DNA of 64,000 nt from Epithemia pelagica (Eukaryota > Bacillariophyta > Bacillariophyceae > Surirellales > Surirellaceae): NCBI GenBank assembly GCA_946965045.2, contig OX337234.1, forward strand, positions 1,488,001 through 1,552,000, given 5' to 3'. The notes under the pieces are model-generated. The model did not search any database. It was not told the DNA's origin and saw only the letters and a program-made list of their open reading frames with translations. Of the stretch, positions 29,096-39,127 are shown one piece after another. The position numbers and the translations under genes were made by a program. The stretch's first letter is position 1. The number at the start of each line of letters is the position of its first letter.

Positions 29096-31129
29096 ATGAC
29101 ACCACCAACACCAACCGCATCCATATTCACATCCACAACAGCAGAAGCTGTAGCATCCACAACAACAACAACAACCACGTCGTCCTCTTCCACATCATCT
29201 ACTGGAAACCAAGATTCACAACACGGCGCTCCTCCTGTCACGCTGTGCTCCTCCAACAACGATGGAGTCGTCGTCAATCCTCCTCCGTCGTCTTTGTCCA
29301 ACCTGTTGCACCCCTTGTCGGCGTGGAGTGGAGTGTCGGTGGACAAGGTCGTTTTGGGCGTACCGGACGACCCGGACGACGACGACGACAACAACAAGCG
29401 AGTAGTGCGAGGATTACGAGCTCGCATCCATCTCGAGGCGGGAGACGAAATTTTGTCCCCCCTGCCCTGGAATCGTGTCTTGGGTGTCTTTGCCGCACGT
29501 CATTTCATGGACGCCGAACTGTGCAAGGGACGAGGCATTTTTGAATGTCCCACCCATTCCAACCACAAGAAGAAGAATAATAATGACCAGGAAGAATCGG
29601 TCACAACGTGGTGGAAACGACAATTGATTCAAGCCACTCATGGGAAGGCCTTGCGGTTGTGGTCTTGTACCTTGGCGTGTGCCCTGTTGACGGCTCTCCG
29701 ATATCCATTGTCCTCCTGGTCCTGTTATGTGGCCAGTTTGCCATTTCTGCTCCACGAAACCGACGATCACGAGGGACGGATCGCGCGAGCCCTTGGACGT
29801 ACTCGAATGGCCCTGGTCAAACAAGCACGACGCCGACAACGATTGGAGGAACGCCAACGACAAAAGGAGGCCCAGAAACAGCAGCAACAGGAGCAGGAGG
29901 AGGAACCACTCCAACCATCCGTGTCAACTACATCAACAACAACAACCAACCAAGAAGCGCTCTCGTCTCAACTCCCATCTACCAAGTCTGAAATGGACTC
30001 GTCAGACTTGCCCCAGGAAGTCAATGTTCCTTCCTCACAGCATCATGTCTTGGCCTTTTCTCAACAGGCATTAGAGGCCACGGGCGATATGGCATTGATG
30101 CAGACGGTGCAAGTCCATAACCAATGGTTGTATCGGGTTTGGAAGGCCCTCTTTGTTGTGTCAAACGACGATGAGCCGCTCGTGTCGTGGGAATCCTGGG
30201 TCTGGGCCCATGCCATGGTCATTTCTCGAGCCGTGGCGGTCCCCCGAGCTCCAGCCTTTGTGTGTGATTGGCGCCATCCACACGAGGACAGCGTGTCGTA
30301 TTTGACAGGTTCCACCGTCCCCGGTGTTTTGTTACCGGTGATTGACCTGATTAACCATGCCGATAGCAGCAGCAGCAGTCACACCACCAAGAGTTCGACG
30401 AGTAAGGACAAGGAGGATGCCGCGACTCGAGGAGTGCCTTTCGTGGAAGAAGGAAGCAATGCCGCCTTGCATGTGACACAAGCGGGGGTATCGGTTCGAG
30501 CGACACGAGAGATTCGTCCCGGCGAACAAGTCTTGTTTGATTATCATCCGGGAGCATCCTTGCACTTGATGTTGCACAATTATGGCTTTGTCCCTTCCAA
30601 CAGTAGGGTCCACAACCAAACCTGGTCGGTAGGGCCCCATCTCACCGTGTCAGTCTCGCAGAAATTACAAGACACGAAGGACACTGCAAACAATGACGAG
30701 GACAGCGACAAGGAAACGACGCTGGACGCTGGAATGATGATGCGGTTGCAACACGTGTGGGTAGATTCCAAGCAGCATGTGACCCTTGTCATTTCCAACC
30801 ACGATGGTTGTACGGAGCCGGACGAGGAGGACGCTTCCAAACAGCAGCAAGTGGATTTGATGGTGCTGCATGCTTCGTCGGACTCACTCGAGTGGTTTGT
30901 TTCTTATCAGAATCTGGCTACCCACCTTTGTCGACTCGCCATGCAAGCCTATGCACCGCTTTCCACTACAACTACAGCAGCAAAAACAACCGATACCCGG
31001 GGTGAATCCTCGGCCTTGGAGTTGGCCATGGAATATCGACAGGCCACGTTTCGTCTTTTTGAACATGCCTTTCTGGACCTTTTCAGTTGCTCGCAGCTGT
31101 TGTCGTCCACTACGAATCTTGAAGAATGA
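29096..31129 (+). CDS. SET-domain lysine methyltransferase, LSMT/SETD3-6 type
   Basis: 677 residues, single exon. A Thr/Ser-rich N-terminus (about 45 residues) is followed by an interrupted SET domain: RGLRARIHLEAGDEIL near residue 105, a long insert containing a Gln/Glu-rich stretch (about 245-300), then PVIDLINHAD (the NH motif, about 418), GEQVLFDYH and LHNYGFVPSN. This arrangement with a C-terminal substrate-binding region is that of the Rubisco-LSMT/SETD6/SETD3 group, which methylates non-histone proteins using S-adenosylmethionine. The ATG at 29096 lies only 5 bases (the GGGCC duplication) from a copia LTR, so the native 5' leader is displaced; the next in-frame Met is far inside. Confidence 0.8.
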   Translation: MTPPTPTASIFTSTTAEAVASTTTTTTTSSSSTSSTGNQDSQHGAPPVTLCSSNNDGVVVNPPPSSLSNLLHPLSAWSGVSVDKVVLGVPDDPDDDDDNNKRVVRGLRARIHLEAGDEILSPLPWNRVLGVFAARHFMDAELCKGRGIFECPTHSNHKKKNNNDQEESVTTWWKRQLIQATHGKALRLWSCTLACALLTALRYPLSSWSCYVASLPFLLHETDDHEGRIARALGRTRMALVKQARRRQRLEERQRQKEAQKQQQQEQEEEPLQPSVSTTSTTTTNQEALSSQLPSTKSEMDSSDLPQEVNVPSSQHHVLAFSQQALEATGDMALMQTVQVHNQWLYRVWKALFVVSNDDEPLVSWESWVWAHAMVISRAVAVPRAPAFVCDWRHPHEDSVSYLTGSTVPGVLLPVIDLINHADSSSSSHTTKSSTSKDKEDAATRGVPFVEEGSNAALHVTQAGVSVRATREIRPGEQVLFDYHPGASLHLMLHNYGFVPSNSRVHNQTWSVGPHLTVSVSQKLQDTKDTANNDEDSDKETTLDAGMMMRLQHVWVDSKQHVTLVISNHDGCTEPDEEDASKQQQVDLMVLHASSDSLEWFVSYQNLATHLCRLAMQAYAPLSTTTTAAKTTDTRGESSALELAMEYRQATFRLFEHAFLDLFSCSQLLSSTTNLEE

Positions 31130-31343
31130 CTTTCCACTTTCCGAGAATGAACGACGACTACCTATGTTATTACTTCCGCTGGCCATCAATTTTGTTCCCT
31201 TTTAATCTAATCATTATTGTATCGTTTACAACTCGCTACGCCAAACAAGCCAAGTGTACACGACTGGACCATGCCCAACGGACACGGTGGCATTCACAGT
31301 TTTCTCTCCAGCGCAAATTGTTGAATGCATCTGCACTGCTCGT

Positions 31344-31889
31344 TTAGAAACCGTGCAGAACGACATTTTCGGAATGACAAATTTCTTGGTCCACCAAAAA
31401 GTCCTTCACATTCGTTCTTTGATCGCCAGATAATTGAATGACCTCTCCCACTTCTTCATCTTTTTGTACGGCACCGTTGCACGAAAAATTCTTTTTAAAC
31501 GCCTTGCAAATTCTTTTAATGTCCAAATCATCGGCCAATCCAGCGACGGTGGTAATACATTTCCGGCCATTGCGTTGCTGGACACGGACGTGGACTTTTT
31601 CTTCCGTGCCTCCACCACCCGTATCGCCCGCATCGTCAAAGGCATCTGGAATAGAGAATCATGTCATGTTGATTTTTTGTCGTGGGATACCAAGAAAGGG
31701 CAACAGCAATCGTGTACATCCGCCATCACAAACCGTGAAAATCATACGACAACCGAAACAAAAGTGAGAAAACCACAACCATTTCCTCGAACACCAATCT
31801 TTCAACACAGCATCGGACAGAGTGAGAATGGTGAAAGCCTAATCGAAGATCCATGACGTACCAAAGCCTCCAAAATTCATACTCGCCAT
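31344..31889 (-). CDS. eIF1: translation initiation factor eIF1 (SUI1)
   Basis: Two exons: 31889-31862 (28 bp) and 31645-31344, with a 216-bp intron GTACGT...TTCCAG; product 109 residues. The splice joins MASMNFGGFG to DAFDDAG, giving the usual eIF1 start. The body has QQRNGRKCITTVAGL, KAFKKNFSCNGAV, GEVIQLSGDQR and the C-terminal VVLHGF, all canonical. eIF1 binds the 40S subunit near the P site and enforces AUG selection. It is convergent with the SET gene at 29096 (about 215 bp between stops). Length matches the family (108-113). Confidence 0.95.
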
Positions 31890-32449
31890 GGTGGTTGAAA
31901 CTTTCTCGGTTGCAGTTTTTTTTTGTGGGTGTGTTGTGTGTTGTGTGTTGCCCTCGTCTCGTCGACTTGTCACGTCGGGAGGACAGGCGACACTGACGAA
32001 TGTCAGACGCCATGCACGTTTCGTTTTCGTCGCTTACGTCTTGCGGCTTGCGCTGAACTTTTCAGTGCCACTATAAAATGGAATGTAGGAGTATGCCCAT
32101 TTGGGGGCGGATTCTTCCGCATGACTTCCACCCCTCCATGATCCGACAATGCAGAGAATGCCCCCTTCTGTCACAAATATATTGCAAGAACACTTCGCAT
32201 GCCCCTCAAACAACGACCCCCTGATCCGGAACCTGAATTGAAATGTTGTTTGGGAGCGCGAGTTCGGCCGCACTCGCACCCAAGCGAAAACCCAGCTGTC
32301 TCCATTCACAATTTCGCATTATTTTCTATGAACGCACCCACTGCTCTTGCCAGCAGCAGTGACCACCATTGGGACCGCCGCATACCCCTTGCCGCAATTG
32401 GTTGTTACCCTTTGGGGTAGAGCCCAACAAGTGAGAGGTGTTTGTTGCC
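31890..32449. other. intergenic between divergent eIF1 and zinc-finger genes
   Basis: 560 bases shared by two divergent starts, so a bidirectional promoter region is likely. No further gene seen. Confidence 0.5.
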
Positions 32450-34930
32450 ATGAATGCCGCTAAATATGCTACCTTCAATATCGATGCCTTGGAGTTTGAT
32501 TATGGAGGCGGTGGTTCTTCCTCCCAAGAAAACCAAGCCATGTACCATGGCCCTCAAAACGAAGGTTACGATTCCTCAGCGGCCCCACAACCTACCGTTA
32601 CACTTGGTGCCTATAATTCTTCAAGTCGAGGAACCTCGGGTTTACATGAGACGCAACAACCAGCACCACCCAACCAAGCGGCACAACCCTTCTTGGTAGG
32701 TCGAGTCAATGAGTATGCGCCTCGAGATGCAACCTTTCTATCACCGTATGCCATTGGGACACCGGCGTCCGCTCCAGCGTACACCCTGCACAATGCGAGC
32801 GCGAGTTCTCAATACGCAGCTGCGACGAGTGCAAGCAACAACCCCAATCCATTTGATCCACTACCCATATCCATGAATCATCATCATGTTCCCGTCAATC
32901 CTGTGAATCAGGGTTCCAGTTCCAACGCGTTTGAGGACTTTTTGCTGAATGCATTGGTTTCGCAGGGATCCGCCCCCGTGGACGCGGTTCCGGTCGAACC
33001 GAATGCCACCTACAGCACCGTGTCCTCCTCCCCCATTGAACAATTCACAGAACCATGGCTCAATGAAATCAAAATCACTGTGTCAACGTTGTCACTCGAA
33101 CCGCTCTCTGGGATTGAGATTATTTCGAGATTGCAAACGCGAATGGACGATGTGATTACCAAGTTTCTTCCATGCGTGGACTTTTTGGTTCAATGCCAAC
33201 AGGATCTGAGAAAGGGTTTGGCTCTGGCTCAACGCAAGGTTGGTTCGAGTCGCCGGTACTTTCAACAACACTTAAGTCCTAGACAGTTTTGGGCGAGTTA
33301 TGTTGAACCGCTACCCAAAAAGTTCATGCTCAAAAATCAACACCTAATGGAGAGGAAGAGTCTGAACGAGGCCGTTACGGGGCTGGAGAGACTACGAAAA
33401 GATGCCAAAAATAGTTGTGATACATCTTGTGAAGCCGTCAAAAACAGCTTTCTGGGCGGTATGAAAGAGGGCGAATCTTGGGGGCTTCGAAAATGGCTTT
33501 CACGCCATGGGAATGCGCTGGCCATATGTACGGATATGGAATGTATACTCAAAGCACTAAAAACCTTGGACAAATCCTTGGAGTCCACAAAAAAGCTTGC
33601 TGAACTACTGAGACCACTGGCAAGTAAGACACTGGCTCGACTGAAAAAGGATGTTCCGTCGTCCTATCAAGAACGGAGTTCCGCCCATCCCTACCTTCCA
33701 TTTTTCCACCGGTTGGAAAGCGCCCTTCGCGATGTAAGCCAGTTCGATCCAGACGATGATGGCGTCATTTGCTTGGACGATTCGGATGATGATTCAGATA
33801 TTGTTGTGGAAGTCAAGCCTCCTCCAAAGCCCAAACCTGTCACCCAGCCTAGTCGGCAGAAACGAAAGGCTGCACAAGTGGTGACCGAGCCTGTGCGGCC
33901 GAAAGAGCAAACTATTGATGACAGCGGAAGCTCATCGGGATCGGACGAAGAGTGTGATGTTGTTGAAATCGTTGGTGTCAAGCAGCCAATACCAGAAATT
34001 CCTTTATCACCAACACCTGAATGGAAATGCAAAATATGTTCCGAGCTCAACTCTTCCTCCTCGCCTATTTGTACTGAATGCGGGGCCGAAAATACCAATG
34101 CTAATGCGGGGCTGCTTCGAGATATCGATCAGCTTTTTAATGGTGCAGACGGCTTCCCTGATGAAGATATGGAGGAGCTTGTACCAAAAGAGCCTCCAAA
34201 GAAGAAGACCAGAAAGAAACGGGCTTCGCCAAAAGCGAAAAAACCCGAGGAAATAATAACTTCACATGTATGGCCAACACCGGTGTCTATGGACGAACTT
34301 CAAGCCGTTGCGGATGTTGCGTCAAGAATAGCTGCAAAATTGGATGACCTTGCCCAGTTCTTTCGGGACCACCGAGAAGCAGAGGTGCGACCAATGACCG
34401 CTCCCCGGGGCCACTTTTGGATCGGCGAACGCTATGCCGATGTACTCTCGATATTTGGGAGCATTCTACGAAGTCCTGAGTCTGTCCATTTCATTGAGAA
34501 TGTGAGCGACGATCGATTACACGATGCGAACCCGGATCAAACGCGGTACACAGATGTCATCAAGAATCCCTTGTGTTTTAGTGACATTGCCGCTGCCCTG
34601 ATACATGAACCATGGAATGAAGAATTTTCTAGCTACTCCGATGGACAACTTCCTGGGAGAACGTTGGCCTCTTGGAACATGTGGATAGGGATTGATCTGT
34701 TGCAAGCGCTGGATCTGGTCCTGTTGAACTCGCTTGCTTACGGAAAGGTCATTGGTGAGGGACGATCGCGTCAACGTGCAAGAACCAACGAATTACGCAA
34801 GTTTTTGTGGTCACGCATTCAAGAAGTGGTGGCGACTCATACGGGCGATGACTCTGAAAAGAAGAAACAGTGTACACCGACAAGGCGGTCCGAAACCAGC
34901 GGATTCGTCGTGTTGAAACGCAAGGACTAG
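32450..34930 (+). CDS. nuclear protein with RanBP2-type zinc finger, SUMO-interacting motifs and bromodomain-like C-terminus
   Basis: 826 residues from the ATG at 32450. Residues 1-200 are Ser/Pro/Gln/Asn-rich and disordered. The 200-430 region is helical. GVICLDDSDDDSDIVVEV (about 440) and CDVVEIVGV look like SUMO-interacting motifs (hydrophobic core next to acidic residues). A RanBP2-type zinc finger WKCKIC...PICTECGAEN lies near 525-548, and a basic nuclear signal KKKTRKKRASPKAKK near 583. The C-terminal about 150 residues (DVIKNPLCFSDIAAAL ... ALDLVLLNSLAYGKVIG ... LRKFLW) resemble a bromodomain fold, with N/Y-like positions not conserved clearly. A chromatin or DNA-repair adaptor is plausible; I cannot name the orthologue. 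Confidence 0.55.
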   Translation: MNAAKYATFNIDALEFDYGGGGSSSQENQAMYHGPQNEGYDSSAAPQPTVTLGAYNSSSRGTSGLHETQQPAPPNQAAQPFLVGRVNEYAPRDATFLSPYAIGTPASAPAYTLHNASASSQYAAATSASNNPNPFDPLPISMNHHHVPVNPVNQGSSSNAFEDFLLNALVSQGSAPVDAVPVEPNATYSTVSSSPIEQFTEPWLNEIKITVSTLSLEPLSGIEIISRLQTRMDDVITKFLPCVDFLVQCQQDLRKGLALAQRKVGSSRRYFQQHLSPRQFWASYVEPLPKKFMLKNQHLMERKSLNEAVTGLERLRKDAKNSCDTSCEAVKNSFLGGMKEGESWGLRKWLSRHGNALAICTDMECILKALKTLDKSLESTKKLAELLRPLASKTLARLKKDVPSSYQERSSAHPYLPFFHRLESALRDVSQFDPDDDGVICLDDSDDDSDIVVEVKPPPKPKPVTQPSRQKRKAAQVVTEPVRPKEQTIDDSGSSSGSDEECDVVEIVGVKQPIPEIPLSPTPEWKCKICSELNSSSSPICTECGAENTNANAGLLRDIDQLFNGADGFPDEDMEELVPKEPPKKKTRKKRASPKAKKPEEIITSHVWPTPVSMDELQAVADVASRIAAKLDDLAQFFRDHREAEVRPMTAPRGHFWIGERYADVLSIFGSILRSPESVHFIENVSDDRLHDANPDQTRYTDVIKNPLCFSDIAAALIHEPWNEEFSSYSDGQLPGRTLASWNMWIGIDLLQALDLVLLNSLAYGKVIGEGRSRQRARTNELRKFLWSRIQEVVATHTGDDSEKKKQCTPTRRSETSGFVVLKRKD

Positions 34931-36746
34931 CATATATGCGTGGAACACAAGAAATGGAAACACGATCTTGAGCATGGCGCATTTTCGATCAAAATTTGTG
35001 CACATAAGCATGGTCCGTTTTTCTGCTACTACCGTGTGATTGCAACGCATTGACATTCTGAAGTCAAACGAAGTTGCCCTTAGGACAGTTGACTCGATGT
35101 CAATGAATCAATCCGTCGCCTATGAAAAAACAACAAGTACTCTCTCCCTTCAATGAGAATTCTCGACATCAAAGAGTAACAAAGGCGAACGAGGAGATCC
35201 AGACATCCAGGTGAAGCGTACGAATCATTTCTTCTCCTGACTGAAGAGCAGCAACGATGCAACCAGGTTCTTTTCGCATGTCGTCTCTTGCGTCAATCCC
35301 ATGTTCTAAGAGTGTCAAGTCAGCGGTCAGTGTTCGCGTCTCCTCCATCCAAACATAGATAGTCAATGGAACGATCATTTGGGAAACAAGAGCACTTGGA
35401 TGACGGCAATGGCATAAACTAAAGACGCAATGAATTTTCCATCACTACAGATAACAGATCGTTGAACAGACAAGGATATCATGGAGTTTCGAAGTGGTAC
35501 GGTGCAGTGCATCTACGAGAGTAAAGATCTCTCCAACTGACTATTGTTGATCACCTTCCAGTCAGGAAGCCCTTAAGGAATGTATTGCCATCTCTCTATA
35601 CAATTCACATGAAACCAACAGCAATGGCGCCGAGGCTGACCAGTGTGACCTTACTGTACTAATACACTTGGTCGAGAACGTACGATAGTCTCACCTCCTG
35701 GAGTACAAGAACAACGGCAATACCTAAATCATCATCATCCCCTCTGTCATATGGAAAGCGCATTTGTCACAGTATCCAGTCACACCAATCCAATAGATAA
35801 CGATTCGCCAGTTCAGGCCAACCGATGTGCTCAATGACAACTTTGCTCCAGTCTGCGTCATTAAGGTTGAAAGTAATTTCCCTTCTTTATTTTTGCCAGT
35901 ATGGATGAATGGCTTGGAGTTCAGGACATGTTATCCTCATTTTCGGCAGATAATTTCGTACGACCTTTATGCTCAGGAATTCCTAAGCAAGTTCTTTGAA
36001 TGCGTAAGGCGTAATGAATGGACCATGGCATGCCTGTCCCTGAAAATTGGCCAGTGCCAGAAGGAAGATTTCACACGAAAGAATTTTGAAATATGTGTCA
36101 TCTCAAGGAACCTTATGGAAGTGATCGGTTAGTCTGATCGATCCCTTTTCCGTCGACTTTCATGTACAATGGAGGGACGAGCATCAATGCAAAAACATGG
36201 ACAACTATGGTTCGTCACTGGAACGCGTTTTGTCACTTTTGGCCATTGGGGCGAAGCGGCCAGTGCCACAAGCCAGATTTCGCACGAACGACTTTTGAAC
36301 TCCGCGTCATCTCATGCCATCTCCTGAAAGTCATCAGCCTGATCGGTCCCTTTTTCGTCGACCGTCGTGTGAAGATTCGCTTCTCCTATTGGAATTTTTC
36401 GGTGAATCGTGACAATGTGAGCACGTGTATCGTCAGAAACGATAACAAACAACGGAAGGAGTCCTGCAGCATTGTTATAGAGACTGGATTGAGGCATATG
36501 TAATTTGTGTTGGTCGCTTCTAAGTATTCGTCTGGGAAAAGGATCGTGCGCCAGTTTCGAATTCTAATTACTGTTGCGACTCCCCTATCTTGTAAGTGGA
36601 TTGCGCGCATGCCTGACTCCCCCAAGGAATATCACCATGAACGATTAGACATCGGTTGGAACATCGTTTTTCGATTTTCTCATCCACTCTCGTCTTGCTC
36701 ATAATTTGCGAGTTTGGCCCCATCAACGAGAAACACAAGTGTTGTC
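34931..36746. other. 1.8-kb intergenic region with a diverged direct duplication
   Basis: No supported gene. Segments about 36012-36170 and 36225-36365 share GGCCAGTGCCA, GATTTC(A/G)CACGAA and CTTTTTCGTCGAC-like blocks in the same order, so the region contains an old direct duplication of about 200 bp. Frames of about 100 codons here (35827-36132, 36162-36503) translate the two copies into weakly similar peptides but lack other support. Confidence 0.45.
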
Positions 36747-37556
36747 ATGAAACCTGTCCTTACGGCAACGGCAGCAGCTGCCTTATTTTGCTTGGTCTCC
36801 GATGTCCAGGCGTGGGACGATGATTACATGATGGACGACATCTATGTGCACGATGATTTCTATTACCCCAAGGATGATGACGGCAAGGGTGGCAAAAAGA
36901 GCGGCAAGAAGGGTTCGGATGGCGGCAAGAAAGGTAGTGGAAAGAAAGGACAATATGACGATGACTACCACTACGACGACGATATCTACCATCCTTACGA
37001 TGACTACTATCATCCATATGATGACTACTATCATCCGTACGATGATTACTATCATCCGTATGATGACTATTATCATCCATACGATGACTACTACCATCCG
37101 TACGATGACTATTATCATCCATATGATGACTACTACCATCCGTACGATGACGACTATGGTAAAGGAAAGGGCAAAGGAAAGGGTAGTGACGACGACTACT
37201 ATGGAAAAGGAAAGGGCGGTGGAAAAGGCGATGACAGTGGCAAGAAGGGCGGTGGAAAAGGCGATGACAGTGGCAAGAAAGGAGGATACGATGACGACTA
37301 CTATGGCAAGGGCAAGGGTGGCAAAAAAGAGGGCGGCAAGGGCGGCAAGAAGGAAGTGTACGACGACGACTACTACGACGATGACTACTACCAGTACTAT
37401 TACAACCATTACCCTTACTATTACCCCCCTCCACCCAAGTACTACCCACCACCCCACTATTACAAGAAATACCATGGTCCATCGCCACCAAGCGGTAAAA
37501 AGGGCTCTGATAGCTCCGATGGCAAGGGTGGCAAGGGTGGCAAGAGACGTGACTAA
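36747..37556 (+). CDS. secreted Tyr/Asp/Lys/Gly-rich tandem-repeat protein (silaffin- or adhesive-like)
   Basis: 269 residues from the ATG at 36747, chosen because it opens a signal peptide (MKPVLTATAAAALFCLVSDVQA). The mature chain is entirely low complexity: acidic/Tyr start, a KGGKKSGKKGS block, eight tandem HPYDD(Y/D)Y units (about 36988-37150), Lys/Gly blocks (KGKGKGKGSDDDYYGKGKGG, GKKGGGKGDDSGKKGG), a Tyr/Pro segment (YYNHYPYYYPPPP) and a Lys/Gly end. Alternating clusters of Lys with Ser/Gly, and of acidic residues with Tyr, are what diatom biosilica-associated (silaffin-like) and mucilage or adhesive proteins look like. Direct evidence for silica binding is absent. The reading frame choice is secure because only this one starts with a signal peptide. 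Confidence 0.65.
   Translation: MKPVLTATAAAALFCLVSDVQAWDDDYMMDDIYVHDDFYYPKDDDGKGGKKSGKKGSDGGKKGSGKKGQYDDDYHYDDDIYHPYDDYYHPYDDYYHPYDDYYHPYDDYYHPYDDYYHPYDDYYHPYDDYYHPYDDDYGKGKGKGKGSDDDYYGKGKGGGKGDDSGKKGGGKGDDSGKKGGYDDDYYGKGKGGKKEGGKGGKKEVYDDDYYDDDYYQYYYNHYPYYYPPPPKYYPPPHYYKKYHGPSPPSGKKGSDSSDGKGGKGGKRRD
36988..37155 (+). repeat. 21-bp tandem repeat encoding HPYDDYY
   Basis: Eight in-frame units of 21 bases (CATCC(A/G)TA(C/T)GATGACTACTAT type) inside the secreted protein. Differences are mostly synonymous third positions, so the peptide is kept by selection. The repeat also keeps other frames open on both strands. Confidence 0.85.
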
Positions 37557-38569
37557 AAGAACAAACGTGGTCCTGGAGTGTTAGGAATGAAGGGTCTGAC
37601 GCGGAGGTGTCAATGATGCGGGGAGGCATTGAATGTTGTATATGTGCCCTCTGGCCTGTTACAACGAGGCCAATAGATCGTGTCTCACACTACGGTTGGT
37701 GGAGGCACATGATTGAGCCGGAAGAAGCAACAGTTACCCATGGTGGTTCAACCCTTTGTTTAAGACAGAAGGATGAGTAGTGGTCGTGTGTTTTGGAAGG
37801 ACTTTATATTGTAATTTATTTTATTTCTCTACAAAGCATTACAAATATAGAATTTTTGGCTCCATGGAGAACCGCCTTAAAATCATGGAACGAGGCAATC
37901 CCCATAATGGTGACACTTGCAATGTGAAGAGAGTTACGAACAAGATCGCGGTTAGGGGGTGTGGGATGAGGGCGCACATTCATGGAATCTTTTGCCGATA
38001 TTTCGAGAGATGCAATCAGCCCTAAATCCGATGAGCAAAACAAGAACTAGGAGTAGGTAGGAAGGAATTTCGGAGTACTTTTTGAAAAGTCAACGAACTT
38101 TTTTTGAAGTCCTTCCAGCCACGGCTGGAGAATTTAGCTTCTACCGTTTTTTCCGGTTCCTGGTTCCCCTATTCCTGGACCCCCCACCCCCCTTAAACGT
38201 ACATGGCCCCCTAACTTTATATCTGTAGGTTCTTTCCAGGTTTTAGGGTTACCCCCACATTCCTCACGTTCCAAGCTTTCCATCGCACTGCCTGACATTA
38301 CATGGGAGTGAATCGAAGAGGAGAAACAAGAGATACAGCATGATGGGTATTGTTATTAGGGTTAAGGCTACGTTTGGAAGCACGGTCTTTCCCCTAACTG
38401 GATTAGTGCGACCAACCCTTCTCCACAACCCCGATGTTGAACATGAACTTTACTATTAAGTTAATTGTACTGTGTGAATGGAATCTTAAAAAAAATTATC
38501 CAACAATTGCCGGAGTCCTGGACCCAATCATGTATTGTACATTCCTGGGGTCCAGGAATCCGTAAAATA
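37557..38569. other. 1-kb intergenic region, left flank of DIRS element 2
   Basis: No gene seen. It contains CCAGCCACGGCTGG (38117) and, at 38541-38559, the near-perfect palindrome ATTCCTGGGGTCCAGGAAT, 11 bases before the retroelement edge. Confidence 0.5.
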
Positions 38570-38693
38570 CAATGGCTAAATGCCACCTCAGTTGCGTCCC
38601 TCCTTCTCCCTCGTAAGACACAAGAGAAACTAGGTGTGTAGTGCTGGGCGAAATGAAATGCTAGGAGCCCAACCGTGCTACCACACCATGGCC
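38570..38693 (-). repeat. DIRS element 2 repeat A1
   Basis: 124 bp from CAATGGCTAAATGCC to ACACCATGGCC, matching 38860-38983 (offset 290) with one visible mismatch (CTCC against TTCT near the middle). Confidence 0.88.
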
Positions 38694-38711
38694 TGGGCGG
38701 GTAGAGGCGGG
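38694..38711 (+). other. G-rich spacer TGGGCGGGTAGAGGCGGG
   Basis: 18 bases between A1 and B1, the same structural position as the G-quadruplex motif of element 1. It has three G-triplets and one G-pair, so it is a weaker quadruplex candidate. Confidence 0.65.
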
Positions 38712-38863
38712 TTAGCTATCTACTTCAGCAGTCTCTCGTGACGGCCAAAAGGAAAGAATGAGCTCCTTGCCACAATGTGACAATCGAGAAAGTGTGACGA
38801 CCCCGGGCGAGCGCGCCGGGCCAGCAGTGTCAACTCGTCTGTCGTGCGTACCGCAACTCCAAT
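38712..38863 (-). repeat. DIRS element 2 repeat B1
   Basis: 152 bp from TTAGCTATCTACTTCAG to CTCCAAT, matching 43447-43598 (offset 4735). It overlaps A2 by the CAAT core. Confidence 0.88.
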
Positions 38864-38983
38864 GGCTAAATGCCACCTCAGTTGCGTCCCTTCTTCTCCC
38901 TCGTAAGACACAAGAGAAACTAGGTGTGTAGTGCTGGGCGAAATGAAATGCTAGGAGCCCAACCGTGCTACCACACCATGGCC
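38860..38983 (-). repeat. DIRS element 2 repeat A2
   Basis: Second copy of the A repeat, joined to B1 through CAAT. After 38983 the sequence leads into the internal region. Confidence 0.88.
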
Positions 38984-39127
38984 CGCTGTTGCAGGGCCAA
39001 CACAGACGCGGAGGGACGGGAAGTATCGGAGGTACGGGGAATAGTGTCGTTGTTTGCTTTGGTAATGTTGATGTGTGTGTATGTTTTTTTTTTGGTTTTG
39101 TTGTTTCACTGGTTTGTTGACTCGGGG

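Noticed and set aside
36985-37155. CRISPR-like array
   Set aside because: The 21-bp units are contiguous with no spacers and encode a peptide; the setting is eukaryotic.
36760-37629. Long antisense and alternate frames across the secreted repeat gene
   Set aside because: They are open only because the 21-bp repeat and GA/TC-rich codons lack stops in several frames; only the plus frame begins with a signal peptide and has synonymous variation between units.
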